Origin: a virus
DNA length: 35,164 nt
Virus record (IMG/VR): IMGVR_UViG_3300027797_000071
Coordinates: 1-35,164 of that record
Strand: one strand, 5' to 3'
In this document: positions 1-7,482 of the stretch, in pieces
How positions within the stretch are numbered: the stretch's first letter is position 1
Layout: each line of letters starts with the position of its first letter
The notes under the pieces: generated by a model
What the model was told of the DNA's origin: nothing
Databases searched by the model: none
Seen by the model: the letters and a program-made list of their open reading frames with translations, nothing else
Translations under genes and position numbers: made by a program

Positions 1-244
1 AATTTATTTTTAGATCATCTGGATGATCCACTTCCCCGAGTACTGAATAACCGTTTTGAATCTGATCGTTTAGGGTTTTGACAGCCTTGCCAATCTCATT
101 CACAGGGTAAACACGCTGGTTAGCGTTGCGAATACCGCCCTGGATGCAAATCCCGGACATGTATAGGCTTTTACCATCTTTGTCATCAGACTCAACGATC
201 ATTTTTGCTTCGTTGAAACTGAGATTCTCTCGGAGGTATAACAT
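1..244 (-). CDS. 21: gp21-like prohead core protease, N-terminal part (cut by window edge)
   Basis: This gene runs leftwards off the window, and the 81 N-terminal codons present are open. The translation has a Y-M-S-G-I-C-I-Q stretch (residues 28-35) and a G-E-V-D-H-P motif at 70-75. The latter matches the conserved G-E-x-D-H-P segment of the T4 gp21 family, where His (here H74) is a catalytic residue of a herpesvirus-protease-like serine protease. The serine would lie outside the window. gp21 sits inside the prohead and cleaves scaffold and capsid precursors after (I/L)-x-E. The start chosen is the ATG at 244-242, 16 bases after the stop of the gp67-like gene, with a weak AAAGAG purine run upstream; Met15 is the only nearby alternative. 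The position after gp20 and gp67 agrees with the T4 order 20-67-68-21. Identification is firm from motif plus synteny, although only part of the protein is seen. Confidence 0.85.
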   Translation of the reverse strand, partial: MLYLRENLSFNEAKMIVESDDKDGKSLYMSGICIQGGIRNANQRVYPVNEIGKAVKTLNDQIQNGYSVLGEVDHPDDLKIN

Positions 245-260
245 ATATTATATGTTCTCT

Positions 261-1166
261 TTACTTTGCACGTTTTGGTGCGCCATTAAGCATACTGGTT
301 GTATTGTCTGCTTTTTCGCCTGCACCTTTCTTCTCAGCACCGTGACCTGGTTCTTTCTTCTTAAACGCTGTTTTACCTGCGTTTGAATCTTTACGGTTGT
401 GGATTGAACCTAAACCGCTTGTCAAGTCACCTGCTTTTGGATTTGCTAGTCCGCCTTGTGTGCCGCCTTTCTCTGTTGAGAATGACTTGGCAATGTTAGC
501 AGTAGTTCCACCCATGTCGTTCTTACCGGCTACGATTGATTTGGTATTTTGGCCGTTGTCGCCCATTTTTCCAAATGTATTGTATGTTTGGCCGCCAACT
601 TTGTTAACGTATTCCATTAAACCTGCTAGTTCATCGCCGCCGCCCATGTCTGGCTCGTCGCCCATGCTCATGTCGCCTGCCATGTCGCCGCCCATGTCGC
701 CGCCCATGTCATCCATGCCGCCCATGTCTTCGCCTTCTTCTCCGGCCATTAGTTGTTCAAATTCTGCTTTTAGGTCTTCCAGAGCGTCTTCTAGATCCAT
801 TACACGATCTTCCATTCCGCCTGCATCACCTTCCTCATCTCCGCCAAACTCGTCGTCGGCTTCTGGATCCATATCCATTTCACTGTCATCTTCTTCGCTG
901 TCGTCTTCTGCATCGTCAGCTGGCTCTTCTTCGCCGGCATCTTCTTCACCGTCGTCTTCTTCACCTTCCATTGCAGACGTTTCTGCAGGAGCACCACCAC
1001 CAATTGCATCGTTGGCTTCTTCAGCAGTGAAGTCTTCTGATAATAATTCTTCGTAGATTTCGCGAGATTTTCCTACTACGATGTTGTGGAAAATTGCTTT
1101 TGCTTCGTCATGATTCTCATTGATTAGAGCTTCAAGCATTGCTTCGAATTGAGCGCGGTCAGTCAT
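261..1166 (-). CDS. 67: gp67-like prohead core protein with acidic middle and basic tail
   Basis: The 301-aa protein sits between the portal gene and gp21, the place of T4 genes 67 and 68. Residues 7-50 (L-E-A-L-I-N-E-N-H-D-E-A-K-A-I-F) resemble the helical start of T4 gp67, which is then very acidic. Here the acidic part spans about residues 65-185: first Glu/Asp runs, then a Met-Gly-Asp low-complexity stretch (G-G-D-M units) visible in the DNA as repeated gcccatgtcgcc. From about residue 190 the protein becomes basic and Gly/Lys/Asn rich. T4 gp67 is about 80 residues, so this version is several times longer. An L-M-E at the acidic/basic junction would fit the gp21 cleavage rule (I/L)-x-E; that is inference. 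Translation starts at 1166 behind a good AGGAGAA (1179-1173), under its own late-type promoter. The role, a prohead core component removed during maturation, is inferred from position and composition. Confidence 0.7.
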   Translation of the reverse strand: MTDRAQFEAMLEALINENHDEAKAIFHNIVVGKSREIYEELLSEDFTAEEANDAIGGGAPAETSAMEGEEDDGEEDAGEEEPADDAEDDSEEDDSEMDMDPEADDEFGGDEEGDAGGMEDRVMDLEDALEDLKAEFEQLMAGEEGEDMGGMDDMGGDMGGDMAGDMSMGDEPDMGGGDELAGLMEYVNKVGGQTYNTFGKMGDNGQNTKSIVAGKNDMGGTTANIAKSFSTEKGGTQGGLANPKAGDLTSGLGSIHNRKDSNAGKTAFKKKEPGHGAEKKGAGEKADNTTSMLNGAPKRAK

Positions 1167-1204
1167 GTTAAGTTCTCCTGTGGTTGTGATACAAGGCTGT
1201 ATTA

Positions 1205-1212
1205 TATTTACA
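1205..1212 (-). promoter_or_regulatory. Late promoter octamer TGTAAATA for the gp67-gp21 unit
   Basis: On the minus strand the octamer TGTAAATA differs at one base from the T4 late consensus TATAAATA. With the usual spacing, RNA would start near 1199, leaving a leader of about 33 nt with the ribosome site AGGAGAA before the ATG at 1166. It partly overlaps a 9-bp hairpin (1209-1231). It is the natural late promoter for the gp67-like gene and gp21. Confidence 0.5.
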
Positions 1213-1231
1213 CTTTTATTAAAAAAGTGTA
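1209..1231. other. 9-bp inverted repeat beside the gp67 late promoter
   Basis: The arms TACACTTTT (1209-1217) and AAAAGTGTA (1223-1231) are perfectly complementary around a 5-nt loop. No U-tract follows on either strand, so it is not a standard terminator. It overlaps the late octamer at 1205-1212 and could influence opening of that promoter or end the upstream transcript together with the hairpin at 1245-1269. Confidence 0.5.
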
Positions 1232-1244
1232 TAGATACGGGATG

Positions 1245-1270
1245 AAAACAGTCGATTTTAGACTGTTTTT
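1245..1270 (-). terminator. Hairpin terminator after the 79-aa gene
   Basis: AAAACAGTC (1245-1253) and GACTGTTTT (1261-1269) form a perfect 9-bp stem with a 7-nt loop, three bases past the stop of the 79-aa gene. The minus strand ends in a U4 run and the plus strand in U5, so it could work in either direction. It would separate the tape-measure/portal transcript from the gp67-gp21 unit, which has its own late promoter just downstream. Confidence 0.6.
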
Positions 1271-1273
1271 AGA

Positions 1274-1513
1274 TTAGGCAGCTGGCGGAGGAGGAGCCGC
1301 GTACATTGTATGAATAAATGCCAGTTCGCTTTCCTGTTCCAGTATGTGTGCTTCGCTTGATTTTCTTAATTCGTTTAATTGTTTTAATGTTAATCTTGTC
1401 TTACGTGTATCTGAACGATGCAACTGGCTGTTGTCGCGACTGGGATCGTAGCGCAAGTCGTTGGCCACATGCCTTGTGTCCGGATCAATATAAAACATTT
1501 CTCTTAAAATCAT
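1274..1513 (-). CDS. Small conserved-position protein between gp20 and gp67
   Basis: This 79-aa reading frame follows gp20 directly; its start ATG (1513-1511) is 8 bases from the gp20 stop. The frame could be read further upstream from 1591, but that would lie inside gp20 and give a poor sequence, so 1513 is preferred. The ATG five codons later at 1498 (M-F-Y-I-D-P) is a real alternative, preceded by AAGAGAA. The protein is charged, with a helical middle (residues 30-65, Thr-Arg-Leu-Thr-Leu-Lys) and a C-terminus ending in five prolines and alanines (A-A-P-P-P-P-A-A). I do not recognise a family. The position, corresponding to T4 gene 67/68 territory between portal and prohead core, suggests a head-assembly role. 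It has no Shine-Dalgarno sequence at 1513. A late-type octamer CATAAATA lies only four bases before it, so it is probably translated by coupling to gp20 or from a leaderless late RNA. Confidence 0.7.
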   Translation of the reverse strand: MILREMFYIDPDTRHVANDLRYDPSRDNSQLHRSDTRKTRLTLKQLNELRKSSEAHILEQESELAFIHTMYAAPPPPAA

Positions 1514-1520
1514 ATTGTAT

Positions 1521-3251
1521 TTATGCAACAGGCAATGCGCCGCCCATTGGCTGAGCGGCAACTGGAGGCATTGCGCCTTCAGCTGATGCATCTAAGTCTC
1601 CAGCCAAGTCTTCTGGCGCATCAAAGTCTCCTGCCATGCCCATGTCTCCTTCAATACCAGCGGCGCTTAGTCCTGCACTACGTAATTCTCCGGCAGCATC
1701 AGTACTTGTTGGCATACCTTTGCCGTTTTCTTCTGCCCATGAACGTTCGTTTTCTGCAATTTCTTCGTCTGTTAGTCCTAAGAAACGTTTTAATGCAAAC
1801 CGATTGCTGACAAACGGTATAGCTTGAATAGTATTGAATGTGTTGATACGTTCTGCATCAATGCTGGCCTGCTTACTGCTTGCAAAGTTCAACGGAGGAT
1901 TAAAGTTTAATTCAAACAGGTTTGGGTCAATGTTTACACCTTTACCGTACAAATACATTTTAAACTCTTCGTCAAACACTGATGTCATCAAACTTTGTAG
2001 TCGTTCACAATATTTGTTAAAACGCAGTTCTTGAATGTATGCTGTTCCCACACGGCCATCATTAAAATTACTCTGACTATCGTCTGCGCCTGTGGGCAAA
2101 TAGCTACTTGGAATACGTAATCCACGGAATAACTTGTTGGTAAAGTACTTCAAGTCATCAATTTCACCAATATTCTTACCACCTTCCAACATCTTAACAT
2201 CAGAACCTTTGCCGTCTGCTGTTTTAGGAAAGAAATAATCTTCGTTGATGCTTAGAGGATTGTATGCACTGTCTATAACATTCTGTCCGCCACCTGATTG
2301 ACTGGGGATACGGCGTTGATGAATCTCATTTTTAACACGTTCTACGAATGCCATGGCCAAGTGGCTGGGCATATTGCCCACGTCAATACTAAACACTCTA
2401 CGTTCAGGAGCACGTTGTATGCGATAGATAAGGATAGCATCTTCTAAAAGTTCTTTTTGCTTGTAAACTTTAAAGATATTTTCTAATAAACTGTTACCAA
2501 ATGGGTAATTGTTATCTAATCCTTCACTTAGACTCAAATGAACAATGTGTTCAGAGTTGATGGCATGTTCAGTTTGTTGCATTCCAAAGCGATTGTTGGA
2601 ACTTGCACTGCCTGCGCCTGCTCCATTGCCAGTGTATGTTTGTGGACCACTGCCTGTACTGGTTCCTGCTGAATTGCGGGGATTGATATTAGGTGTTATC
2701 TGTGTTGCTACTAAGTTTTCAAAGTTAGGTGCTAGATTTTTAACAACAAACTGTTCAGGTTTCTTGCCTTCGCTTTCATTAACAATCACTTTGATCAACT
2801 GACTTGGATCAATCCAGTTCCATCTTTGATTTTCTGGATCACGAATAAAGAAACTGTCACCGTATTTGAACGTGTTACGCACAATGCGGAATATTTTAGT
2901 ATCAAATTTTTGTAACTTGCACCACTGTTGCAAGTATTCACTCAACACTCGAACTTCAATGTTGGTAGCTTTACTGCGCCACTTGACTGCAAATGGACTT
3001 TTTGAATCTTTTAATTTTTGTGTACAAAATTCTGCTAGAATATCCAATGCCGCGTTGACTTCTGGATCGCTGTCCATGACTTCGTATTGCTGATAACGCT
3101 CAATGCGATTTGGACTACCAGTATAAACATCAGGTAGGAATGAACTATAGTTGGTTCTAGCAGGTCCTGCCCTGTTACTGGAATTAGATCCTGATATTGT
3201 ACTGAGTTGTCCAGTGGTTTGAACAGGAGAGAAGTATTTTTTCCAAGTCAT
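1521..3251 (-). CDS. 20: gp20-like portal vertex protein
   Basis: The 576-aa protein is close to the 524 aa of T4 gp20. Diagnostic features are the Y-E-V-M-D-S-D-P-E-V-N-A-A-L-D-I-L-A-E segment (residues about 56-74), the S-F-F-I-R-D-P segment, and the clip/stem stretch with the Y-R-I-Q-R-A-P-E-R-R-V-F-S-I-D-V-G motif. These are typical of T4-family portals. Twelve copies form the DNA-entry ring at one capsid vertex, nucleate head assembly and dock the terminase. Compared with T4, the segment after about residue 190 holds a Gly/Ser/Asn-rich insert (G-T-S-T-G-S-G-P-Q-T). The C-terminal 60 residues are rich in Ala, Gly, Met and Asp and probably flexible. Start at 3251 is backed by AAGGAT about 9 bases upstream. 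The gene lies 12 bases after the tape-measure-like gene, so they share a transcript. Late expression from the promoter at 6629-6622 is inferred. Confidence 0.93.
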   Translation of the reverse strand: MTWKKYFSPVQTTGQLSTISGSNSSNRAGPARTNYSSFLPDVYTGSPNRIERYQQYEVMDSDPEVNAALDILAEFCTQKLKDSKSPFAVKWRSKATNIEVRVLSEYLQQWCKLQKFDTKIFRIVRNTFKYGDSFFIRDPENQRWNWIDPSQLIKVIVNESEGKKPEQFVVKNLAPNFENLVATQITPNINPRNSAGTSTGSGPQTYTGNGAGAGSASSNNRFGMQQTEHAINSEHIVHLSLSEGLDNNYPFGNSLLENIFKVYKQKELLEDAILIYRIQRAPERRVFSIDVGNMPSHLAMAFVERVKNEIHQRRIPSQSGGGQNVIDSAYNPLSINEDYFFPKTADGKGSDVKMLEGGKNIGEIDDLKYFTNKLFRGLRIPSSYLPTGADDSQSNFNDGRVGTAYIQELRFNKYCERLQSLMTSVFDEEFKMYLYGKGVNIDPNLFELNFNPPLNFASSKQASIDAERINTFNTIQAIPFVSNRFALKRFLGLTDEEIAENERSWAEENGKGMPTSTDAAGELRSAGLSAAGIEGDMGMAGDFDAPEDLAGDLDASAEGAMPPVAAQPMGGALPVA

Positions 3252-3263
3252 TTAATGTTATCC

Positions 3264-6200
3264 TTAGGCATACCTATTACCTGTTGCCTTGGCTGAGTTC
3301 TTAGCAGTCTTTGTACTAGCACCTGATATTGTTTCACTATGATCTATTAGTTTCAGCATGTTCATATTTAACATCTTTAGCTGGTCGTTGAGATCTTTTA
3401 TACCAATTTCGTTGTTTGCCGGTTTGGATTCTGCAGGCTTCTCTGCAGGCTTGGCCACCTGCGGTGCTGGTTTTGGTTCTTCTTTTTTAACTTCTGCTAG
3501 TTTGGTTTTATTGGCGTCTGCTAGTTTGGTGTCAATAATTTTAGGATTAAACATGTCTCCTAACATGCCACCAGCACCTCCTAGTTTGGAAAACATTCCC
3601 TCCATTTGAGATTTGATCTCTTCTGGTTTAGGCATGTTAGTTCCTAACATTCCACCAGCACCTCCTATTTTGGAAAACATTCCTTCCATTTGAGATTTGA
3701 TCTCTTCTGGTTTGCCAATAGTACCTATTAGTTTGGAAAACATTCCTTCCATTTGTTTCTGATTGTCGTCTGCACCTGTCTTGCCTTCAACTTTTCTCTC
3801 TGCACCGAGAGATGACATATTAATTAGCTGTGCATATTCTTTACTCTTTGTCCGTTCGGCAATTGCGGACTCTGCTTGTTGCATCTGCAATTTTGCTTTT
3901 TCTTTCTGATCATCAGTAACTGCTGAGTTCATCAACTTCAATGCTTCTTCGTATTTTGAACCAGCAGGTCCAAGCAAAGACATTTGTATTGCACTTTCTT
4001 TAGTACGGATTCCTCCAGATTCTAGTTCTTTAGTTAAGTTGCTTAAGGATGGAGCAAAACTACTAAATCCTTCGGTGACTTTTGCCATAACTTCTGAAGC
4101 TTTAGAAGCTGAACTTTCTTTAATTGCAATTTCTGAAGAACCTGCATCTTTTTGTATGTCAGTTTGTGCTTCAGCATTAATCTTTGCAATTTCAGTAGAT
4201 TGAATGGCAGACTCTTTTGCCAGTTCGTCTCGTTGTTGTTGTACTTTGGCGTGGAATGCCTTGTCTGATTCCGAACGTTCTAGTGCTTTTTGTGCTTCTT
4301 GTGCGGCTGTAATTTTATTAGAAGATGCGTTGAGTTCGATACCTAATAACTTATACTGTGCTTCCTCTGATTGAGTCATAGCACGACCTTCAAGTTCAGC
4401 TTTTTCTTCTAACGCATCTCTAGCTAGTGCGGCAGCTTTATTGGCGGCATATCCTGTGTTTTCTTGCTCTTTGAGAGAAGATATGGTTTCTTCTGCTTGC
4501 TGTGATTTCTTTGCTGTTTCCCAACTAATTCCATCTTCAATCTGTTTGTACAAGGGTGCTTTCAATGCTTTGTATTTTTCTTCAATAGCTTTGCCTTCAT
4601 CACTGTCGCGCATTGCATTACGCACTTGTCTTGGACCAGCATCTGGTCCTAATTCTGCTTTGGTTTTTTGTAGTAATACTTCACGTTCAGCGGCATATTG
4701 TGCTTTGACATTTGCTAATTCTTTTGATGCTGCCTTACTTTCATCATTTTGTACAACTTTAGGACCTTCATTAGGACTAGATGCTGAGCTTAATGTTGTG
4801 CTGATAGTCTTACTAATCTCTGCTATATTGATGCCACCGCCTTTAGATTCCATCATACCACGTAACGCATCCAATGGCACTATTGCCTCAGGTACACCTT
4901 TTTCTCCAACGGTAACTGTTGTTCCTGTATCTGTTCCTGGAACAATTCCACCATCTGCTTTTTTAACTGCTGTTTCTGGTGGCCTTGGTAATTTTTGTCC
5001 AGGTATGTTGTTCCTTTTCCTCATTTCTTCTGTTTCTTGTGCGTGGCCTTCATCCGCTTTGCCGGTGAATTTTTTAATTTCACCTTGAATGTCATTACCT
5101 ACGCCTTTTTGTTGTGCCGCTGCCTGATCATATGTCTCAGCCCTGTCTCTCTTTGAAGTTTTTCCGGCCGCAAGATCTAACGATTCATTCCATTTTTGAA
5201 TAACTTCCGGGCTTGCACCCATTTTATTATTAACTGCCTCAAAATTTCTAGCAAGGCCAGCCGCTTGGATATTTGTTAGTCTATCAAACTCGTTAATTGT
5301 TTGAGCAAGTTTTTTTCCAGGATCATCTTGTCCAGTTGATTTTCCATCTTTATCAACTTTTATTCCATTTATGGCAGCTACAGCTTCTGCTTTTTGATTT
5401 GCGGCAGCTTTGGCGGCGTCACCTCCAGCTTCTTGAGTTGCCGCAATGCTACTCATTAACGATTTATTTTCGCCTGCCATCTTAGCCATTGCTTCAGCAG
5501 TGGCTCCTGTAGCTGTGTTAGCAATCTGGCCATATTCTCTACTGGCCATGCGAGTATTAACTGCTGTTTTTGCATCTTCTATTGCTTGTGCGGCCGCTGT
5601 TTTTTGTTCTACTGTTTTTGCTTCTTGTTGTTGTTTAATTGCTCGTTGAAGTTGTTCACCTGCAGGTCCCAGCGCAGTCATTGCTGCCATACCTTCTTTG
5701 GTTCTTATACCGCCTGAAACAATTTCACTAGCCAGTGCTTGAGTTGTTGGACCCAATGCCGCAAGCGATGCTTGAGTTTTAGTAAAGTTTTGACGTTGTT
5801 GTTCGTCCATGGCCAGCATGGCCAGCATGACTTTTGGTTTTTCTTGCTCTGCTTTAACACTATTTAAAATAGCATCTCTGCTCATGCCAGTTGTTAATGC
5901 AGTTTCAGCAAGTTGAACTGCTAGTTCATTAGCCGAATTTTTTGCTCGAGTCCTTGTTTCAGCATCGTCAAGATTTAATTTTTTACTATTTTGTACACTA
6001 AGAGCTGTGATGTTTGCTAGTTCATTAGACTCAATTCCTAATTCTCTTAACTGTTTACCTGTTGTGGATTGTTGTATCTCTCCAGATAATTTACTAAATG
6101 TTTCAGCACTGCGCTGAGCATTACCAGCTAAACCATTTAATCCACCTTTAAAATTAACAATGGTATCTGTAAATTCTCCAATTTTTTGACCAGACTCTGC

Positions 6201-6578
6201 GGCCATACGATTAAATTTACCTAGGTCGTTGCCTCCAACACCTATTTTGCCAGCTTCGTCCATCTGGGCTTTGTTTTTAAGTAAGCTGTTTCCTACTTGT
6301 TCTACCGCACTGCCAAACCCGCCAAGTCCAATAGCACCAGCTACCTTACTGAATCCTTCTAATACAGAGGCGGCGCCGCTTGATGCGCCAGTTAGACGTT
6401 GAAATCCAGCGTATAAAGGAGTTATTGTCGAGCCAAGATCACCAAGGCCAGTTTGGACTTGTTTGAGTAGTCCACCAAAATCACCACCACCACTTGATTG
6501 AGTCGGCTTTGAGTTGCCACCAATACCTTCTCTAATAGCTTCGGCTATCAGCTTTGCATCTTCTTTGTCTAATGCCAT
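3264..6578 (-). CDS. Large tape-measure-like tail protein (1104 aa)
   Basis: This is a long protein rich in Ala, Lys, Gln and Glu, predicted by composition to be mostly helical and coiled. The clearest signature is at about residues 540-570: A-D-G-G-I-V-P-G, then V-G-E-K-G-V-P-E-A-I-V-P-L-D. This resembles the G-G-x-x-P-G ... G-E-x-G-P-E-A-(I/V)-V-P-L signature often seen in tail tape-measure proteins of other phages. Two stretches of about 80 residues are related copies, near residues 275-360 and 840-925; both carry S-G-G-I-R-T-K-E, then L-G-P-A-G, then E-Y-(G/A)-Q. Near the C-terminus are three M-E-G-M-F-S-K units. T4 gp29, the T4 tape measure, is 590 aa and not obviously similar. The gene is the first of a late transcript leading into the portal gene and is divergent from the gp26-like frameshift gene. 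Ruler function is inference; another internal virion or tail protein is possible. The start at 6578 has a modest GGGA upstream. Confidence 0.8.
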   Translation of the reverse strand: MALDKEDAKLIAEAIREGIGGNSKPTQSSGGGDFGGLLKQVQTGLGDLGSTITPLYAGFQRLTGASSGAASVLEGFSKVAGAIGLGGFGSAVEQVGNSLLKNKAQMDEAGKIGVGGNDLGKFNRMAAESGQKIGEFTDTIVNFKGGLNGLAGNAQRSAETFSKLSGEIQQSTTGKQLRELGIESNELANITALSVQNSKKLNLDDAETRTRAKNSANELAVQLAETALTTGMSRDAILNSVKAEQEKPKVMLAMLAMDEQQRQNFTKTQASLAALGPTTQALASEIVSGGIRTKEGMAAMTALGPAGEQLQRAIKQQQEAKTVEQKTAAAQAIEDAKTAVNTRMASREYGQIANTATGATAEAMAKMAGENKSLMSSIAATQEAGGDAAKAAANQKAEAVAAINGIKVDKDGKSTGQDDPGKKLAQTINEFDRLTNIQAAGLARNFEAVNNKMGASPEVIQKWNESLDLAAGKTSKRDRAETYDQAAAQQKGVGNDIQGEIKKFTGKADEGHAQETEEMRKRNNIPGQKLPRPPETAVKKADGGIVPGTDTGTTVTVGEKGVPEAIVPLDALRGMMESKGGGINIAEISKTISTTLSSASSPNEGPKVVQNDESKAASKELANVKAQYAAEREVLLQKTKAELGPDAGPRQVRNAMRDSDEGKAIEEKYKALKAPLYKQIEDGISWETAKKSQQAEETISSLKEQENTGYAANKAAALARDALEEKAELEGRAMTQSEEAQYKLLGIELNASSNKITAAQEAQKALERSESDKAFHAKVQQQRDELAKESAIQSTEIAKINAEAQTDIQKDAGSSEIAIKESSASKASEVMAKVTEGFSSFAPSLSNLTKELESGGIRTKESAIQMSLLGPAGSKYEEALKLMNSAVTDDQKEKAKLQMQQAESAIAERTKSKEYAQLINMSSLGAERKVEGKTGADDNQKQMEGMFSKLIGTIGKPEEIKSQMEGMFSKIGGAGGMLGTNMPKPEEIKSQMEGMFSKLGGAGGMLGDMFNPKIIDTKLADANKTKLAEVKKEEPKPAPQVAKPAEKPAESKPANNEIGIKDLNDQLKMLNMNMLKLIDHSETISGASTKTAKNSAKATGNRYA
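3555..3755 (-). repeat. Three tandem in-frame repeats at the tape-measure C-terminus
   Basis: Three units share the phrase ggaaaacattcc(c/t)tccattt on the plus strand, near 3588, 3672 and 3739. They encode M-E-G-M-F-S-K; the units near 3588 and 3672 also share P-E-E-I-K-S-Q before it and G-G-A-G-G-M-L-G after it. Near-identity of the DNA points to recent duplication or gene conversion. Confidence 0.85.
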
Positions 6579-6603
6579 AAAAATTTCCCAAGAAATGTGC
6601 GTA

Positions 6604-6611
6604 TATAAATA
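6604..6611 (+). promoter_or_regulatory. Consensus T4-type late promoter TATAAATA for the gp26-like gene
   Basis: This is an exact match to the T4 late octamer TATAAATA recognised by gp55-bearing polymerase. Transcription would start near 6617, giving a leader of about 24 nt with AGGAG at 6630-6634 before the ATG at 6641. It is the best late promoter in the window and drives the gp26-like frameshift gene. Confidence 0.8.
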
Positions 6612-6621
6612 CTACATACTA

Positions 6622-6629
6622 TATTTATC
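6622..6629 (-). promoter_or_regulatory. Late promoter GATAAATA for the tape-measure/portal transcript
   Basis: The minus-strand octamer GATAAATA has one mismatch to TATAAATA. Transcription would start near 6616 and leave a 38-nt leader before the ATG at 6578. It faces away from the plus-strand late promoter at 6604-6611; the two octamers are 10 bases apart, so each start site lies next to or within the other's core element. Confidence 0.65.
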
Positions 6630-6640
6630 AGGAGTAAAAT

Positions 6641-7462
6641 ATGTCACAAAATCCCTTACAGCAGTATTTTAGACAACCAAAAATTTATGTTAAACTACCT
6701 AGTCAGGGCATGTACAGCAAGCCTGGAGCAATTTCTGGAGACATAAACGGATTGCCCGTGTACGGCATGACTGGCATGGATGAAATTATCATGAAAACTC
6801 CTGATAGTTTACTAAGCGGAGAAAGCATTGCTCAAGTAATTAAAAGTTGCTGTCCTGGAATACTCAATCCATGGGAACTAACTGTGTTAGATACTGACAT
6901 GTTGTTTAGTGCCATAAGAATTGCAACTTATGGAAATCTCATGACTGTAACACATACTTGTTTTAAATGCAAAACTGAAAACGAATATGATTTAGATTTA
7001 AATCGAGTTGTTGAATATTTCAGTAGTTGCAAGTATGATAACAACATTGCATTGGAAAATATGATGATCAAGACTCAACCGTTGACTTATAAACAAAGCA
7101 CAATGTTTAGTCTTAAAAATTTTAGCCTACAACAACGATTGAGTCAAGCAGAAAAGTTAGAAAACAAAGACGAACAACAAAAAATCGTTAATGAGTTGTT
7201 TAAAGAGCTAGCTACATTACAAAATGAATTGTATTTTCTCAGTATAGAAAGTGTAGAAGTTGGAAATACTGTGGTTGATCAAGAAGAGTTCATTAAAGAG
7301 TGGTTGGAAAATTGTGACAAGTCTGTATTTGATGCTATTAAAAAACAAATTGACAAAAATAGAGACACTTGGACCACACCGCCATTCCCCGTTAAATGCA
7401 CTGCTTGTGATACTTCAGTAAATTTAAGAGTAGATTTGGATCAATCAAATTTTTTCGTTTAA
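6641..7462 (+). CDS. 26: gp26-family baseplate/tail-assembly protein, zero-frame product
   Basis: The 273-aa product belongs to the T4 gp26 baseplate family. The recognisable core is K-L-P-S-Q-G-M-Y (18-25), then D-E-I-I-M-K-T-P-D-S-L-L-S-G (47-60), V-I-K-S-C and A-I-R-I-A-T-Y-G (91-98). Two Cys pairs, C107-x2-C110 and C253-x2-C256, look like a zinc ribbon split around a helical middle. T4 gp26 is a baseplate hub/assembly component of 208 aa. The start at 6641 has AGGAG six bases upstream and a consensus late promoter. The coding sequence ends in a T6 run (N-F-F-V-stop). Directly after it, in the -1 frame, is a 78-codon gene-like extension without a start codon of its own. This points to a programmed frameshift making a longer form, as in lambda G/GT. 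The family call is firm. The exact role, hub component or chaperone for the divergent tape-measure-like protein, is inferred. Confidence 0.88.
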   Translation: MSQNPLQQYFRQPKIYVKLPSQGMYSKPGAISGDINGLPVYGMTGMDEIIMKTPDSLLSGESIAQVIKSCCPGILNPWELTVLDTDMLFSAIRIATYGNLMTVTHTCFKCKTENEYDLDLNRVVEYFSSCKYDNNIALENMMIKTQPLTYKQSTMFSLKNFSLQQRLSQAEKLENKDEQQKIVNELFKELATLQNELYFLSIESVEVGNTVVDQEEFIKEWLENCDKSVFDAIKKQIDKNRDTWTTPPFPVKCTACDTSVNLRVDLDQSNFFV

Positions 7463-7482
7463 GCCTAATTGGGTTAGGACCC
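7447..7482 (+). promoter_or_regulatory. Probable -1 programmed ribosomal frameshift signal
   Basis: Two overlapping X-XXY-YYZ slippery heptamers lie in the correct phase of the gp26 frame: A-AAT-TTT (7447-7453) and T-TTT-TTC (7450-7456). The zero-frame stop TAA is at 7460-7462. After a 7-nt spacer, CCTAA (7464-7468) pairs with TTAGG (7474-7478) around the loop TTGGG. The loop GGG (7471-7473) can also pair with CCC (7480-7482), making a compact H-type pseudoknot; a competing hairpin GGGT/ACCC is possible. Slip site, spacer and structure together match known bacterial and phage -1 frameshift signals. Slippage on either heptamer gives the same protein, N-F-F-R at the junction. Confidence 0.72.

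Noticed and set aside
397-1056. 219-codon plus-strand frame opposite the gp67-like gene
   Set aside because: It is Ser/Pro-rich low complexity produced by the mirror of Asp/Glu/Met/Gly codons. The minus-strand product has the correct synteny and a ribosome site.
4441-5088. 215-codon plus-strand frame inside the tape-measure-like gene
   Set aside because: No ribosome site or promoter, and composition typical of an antisense shadow. The minus frame is continuous for 1104 codons with a recognisable motif.
7426-7462. Separate gene for the W-Y-M-R-G-G protein starting near the gp26 end
   Set aside because: No ATG, GTG or TTG in that frame between the stop at 7408 and the core motif. Starting at the internal Met would cut the conserved-looking part.
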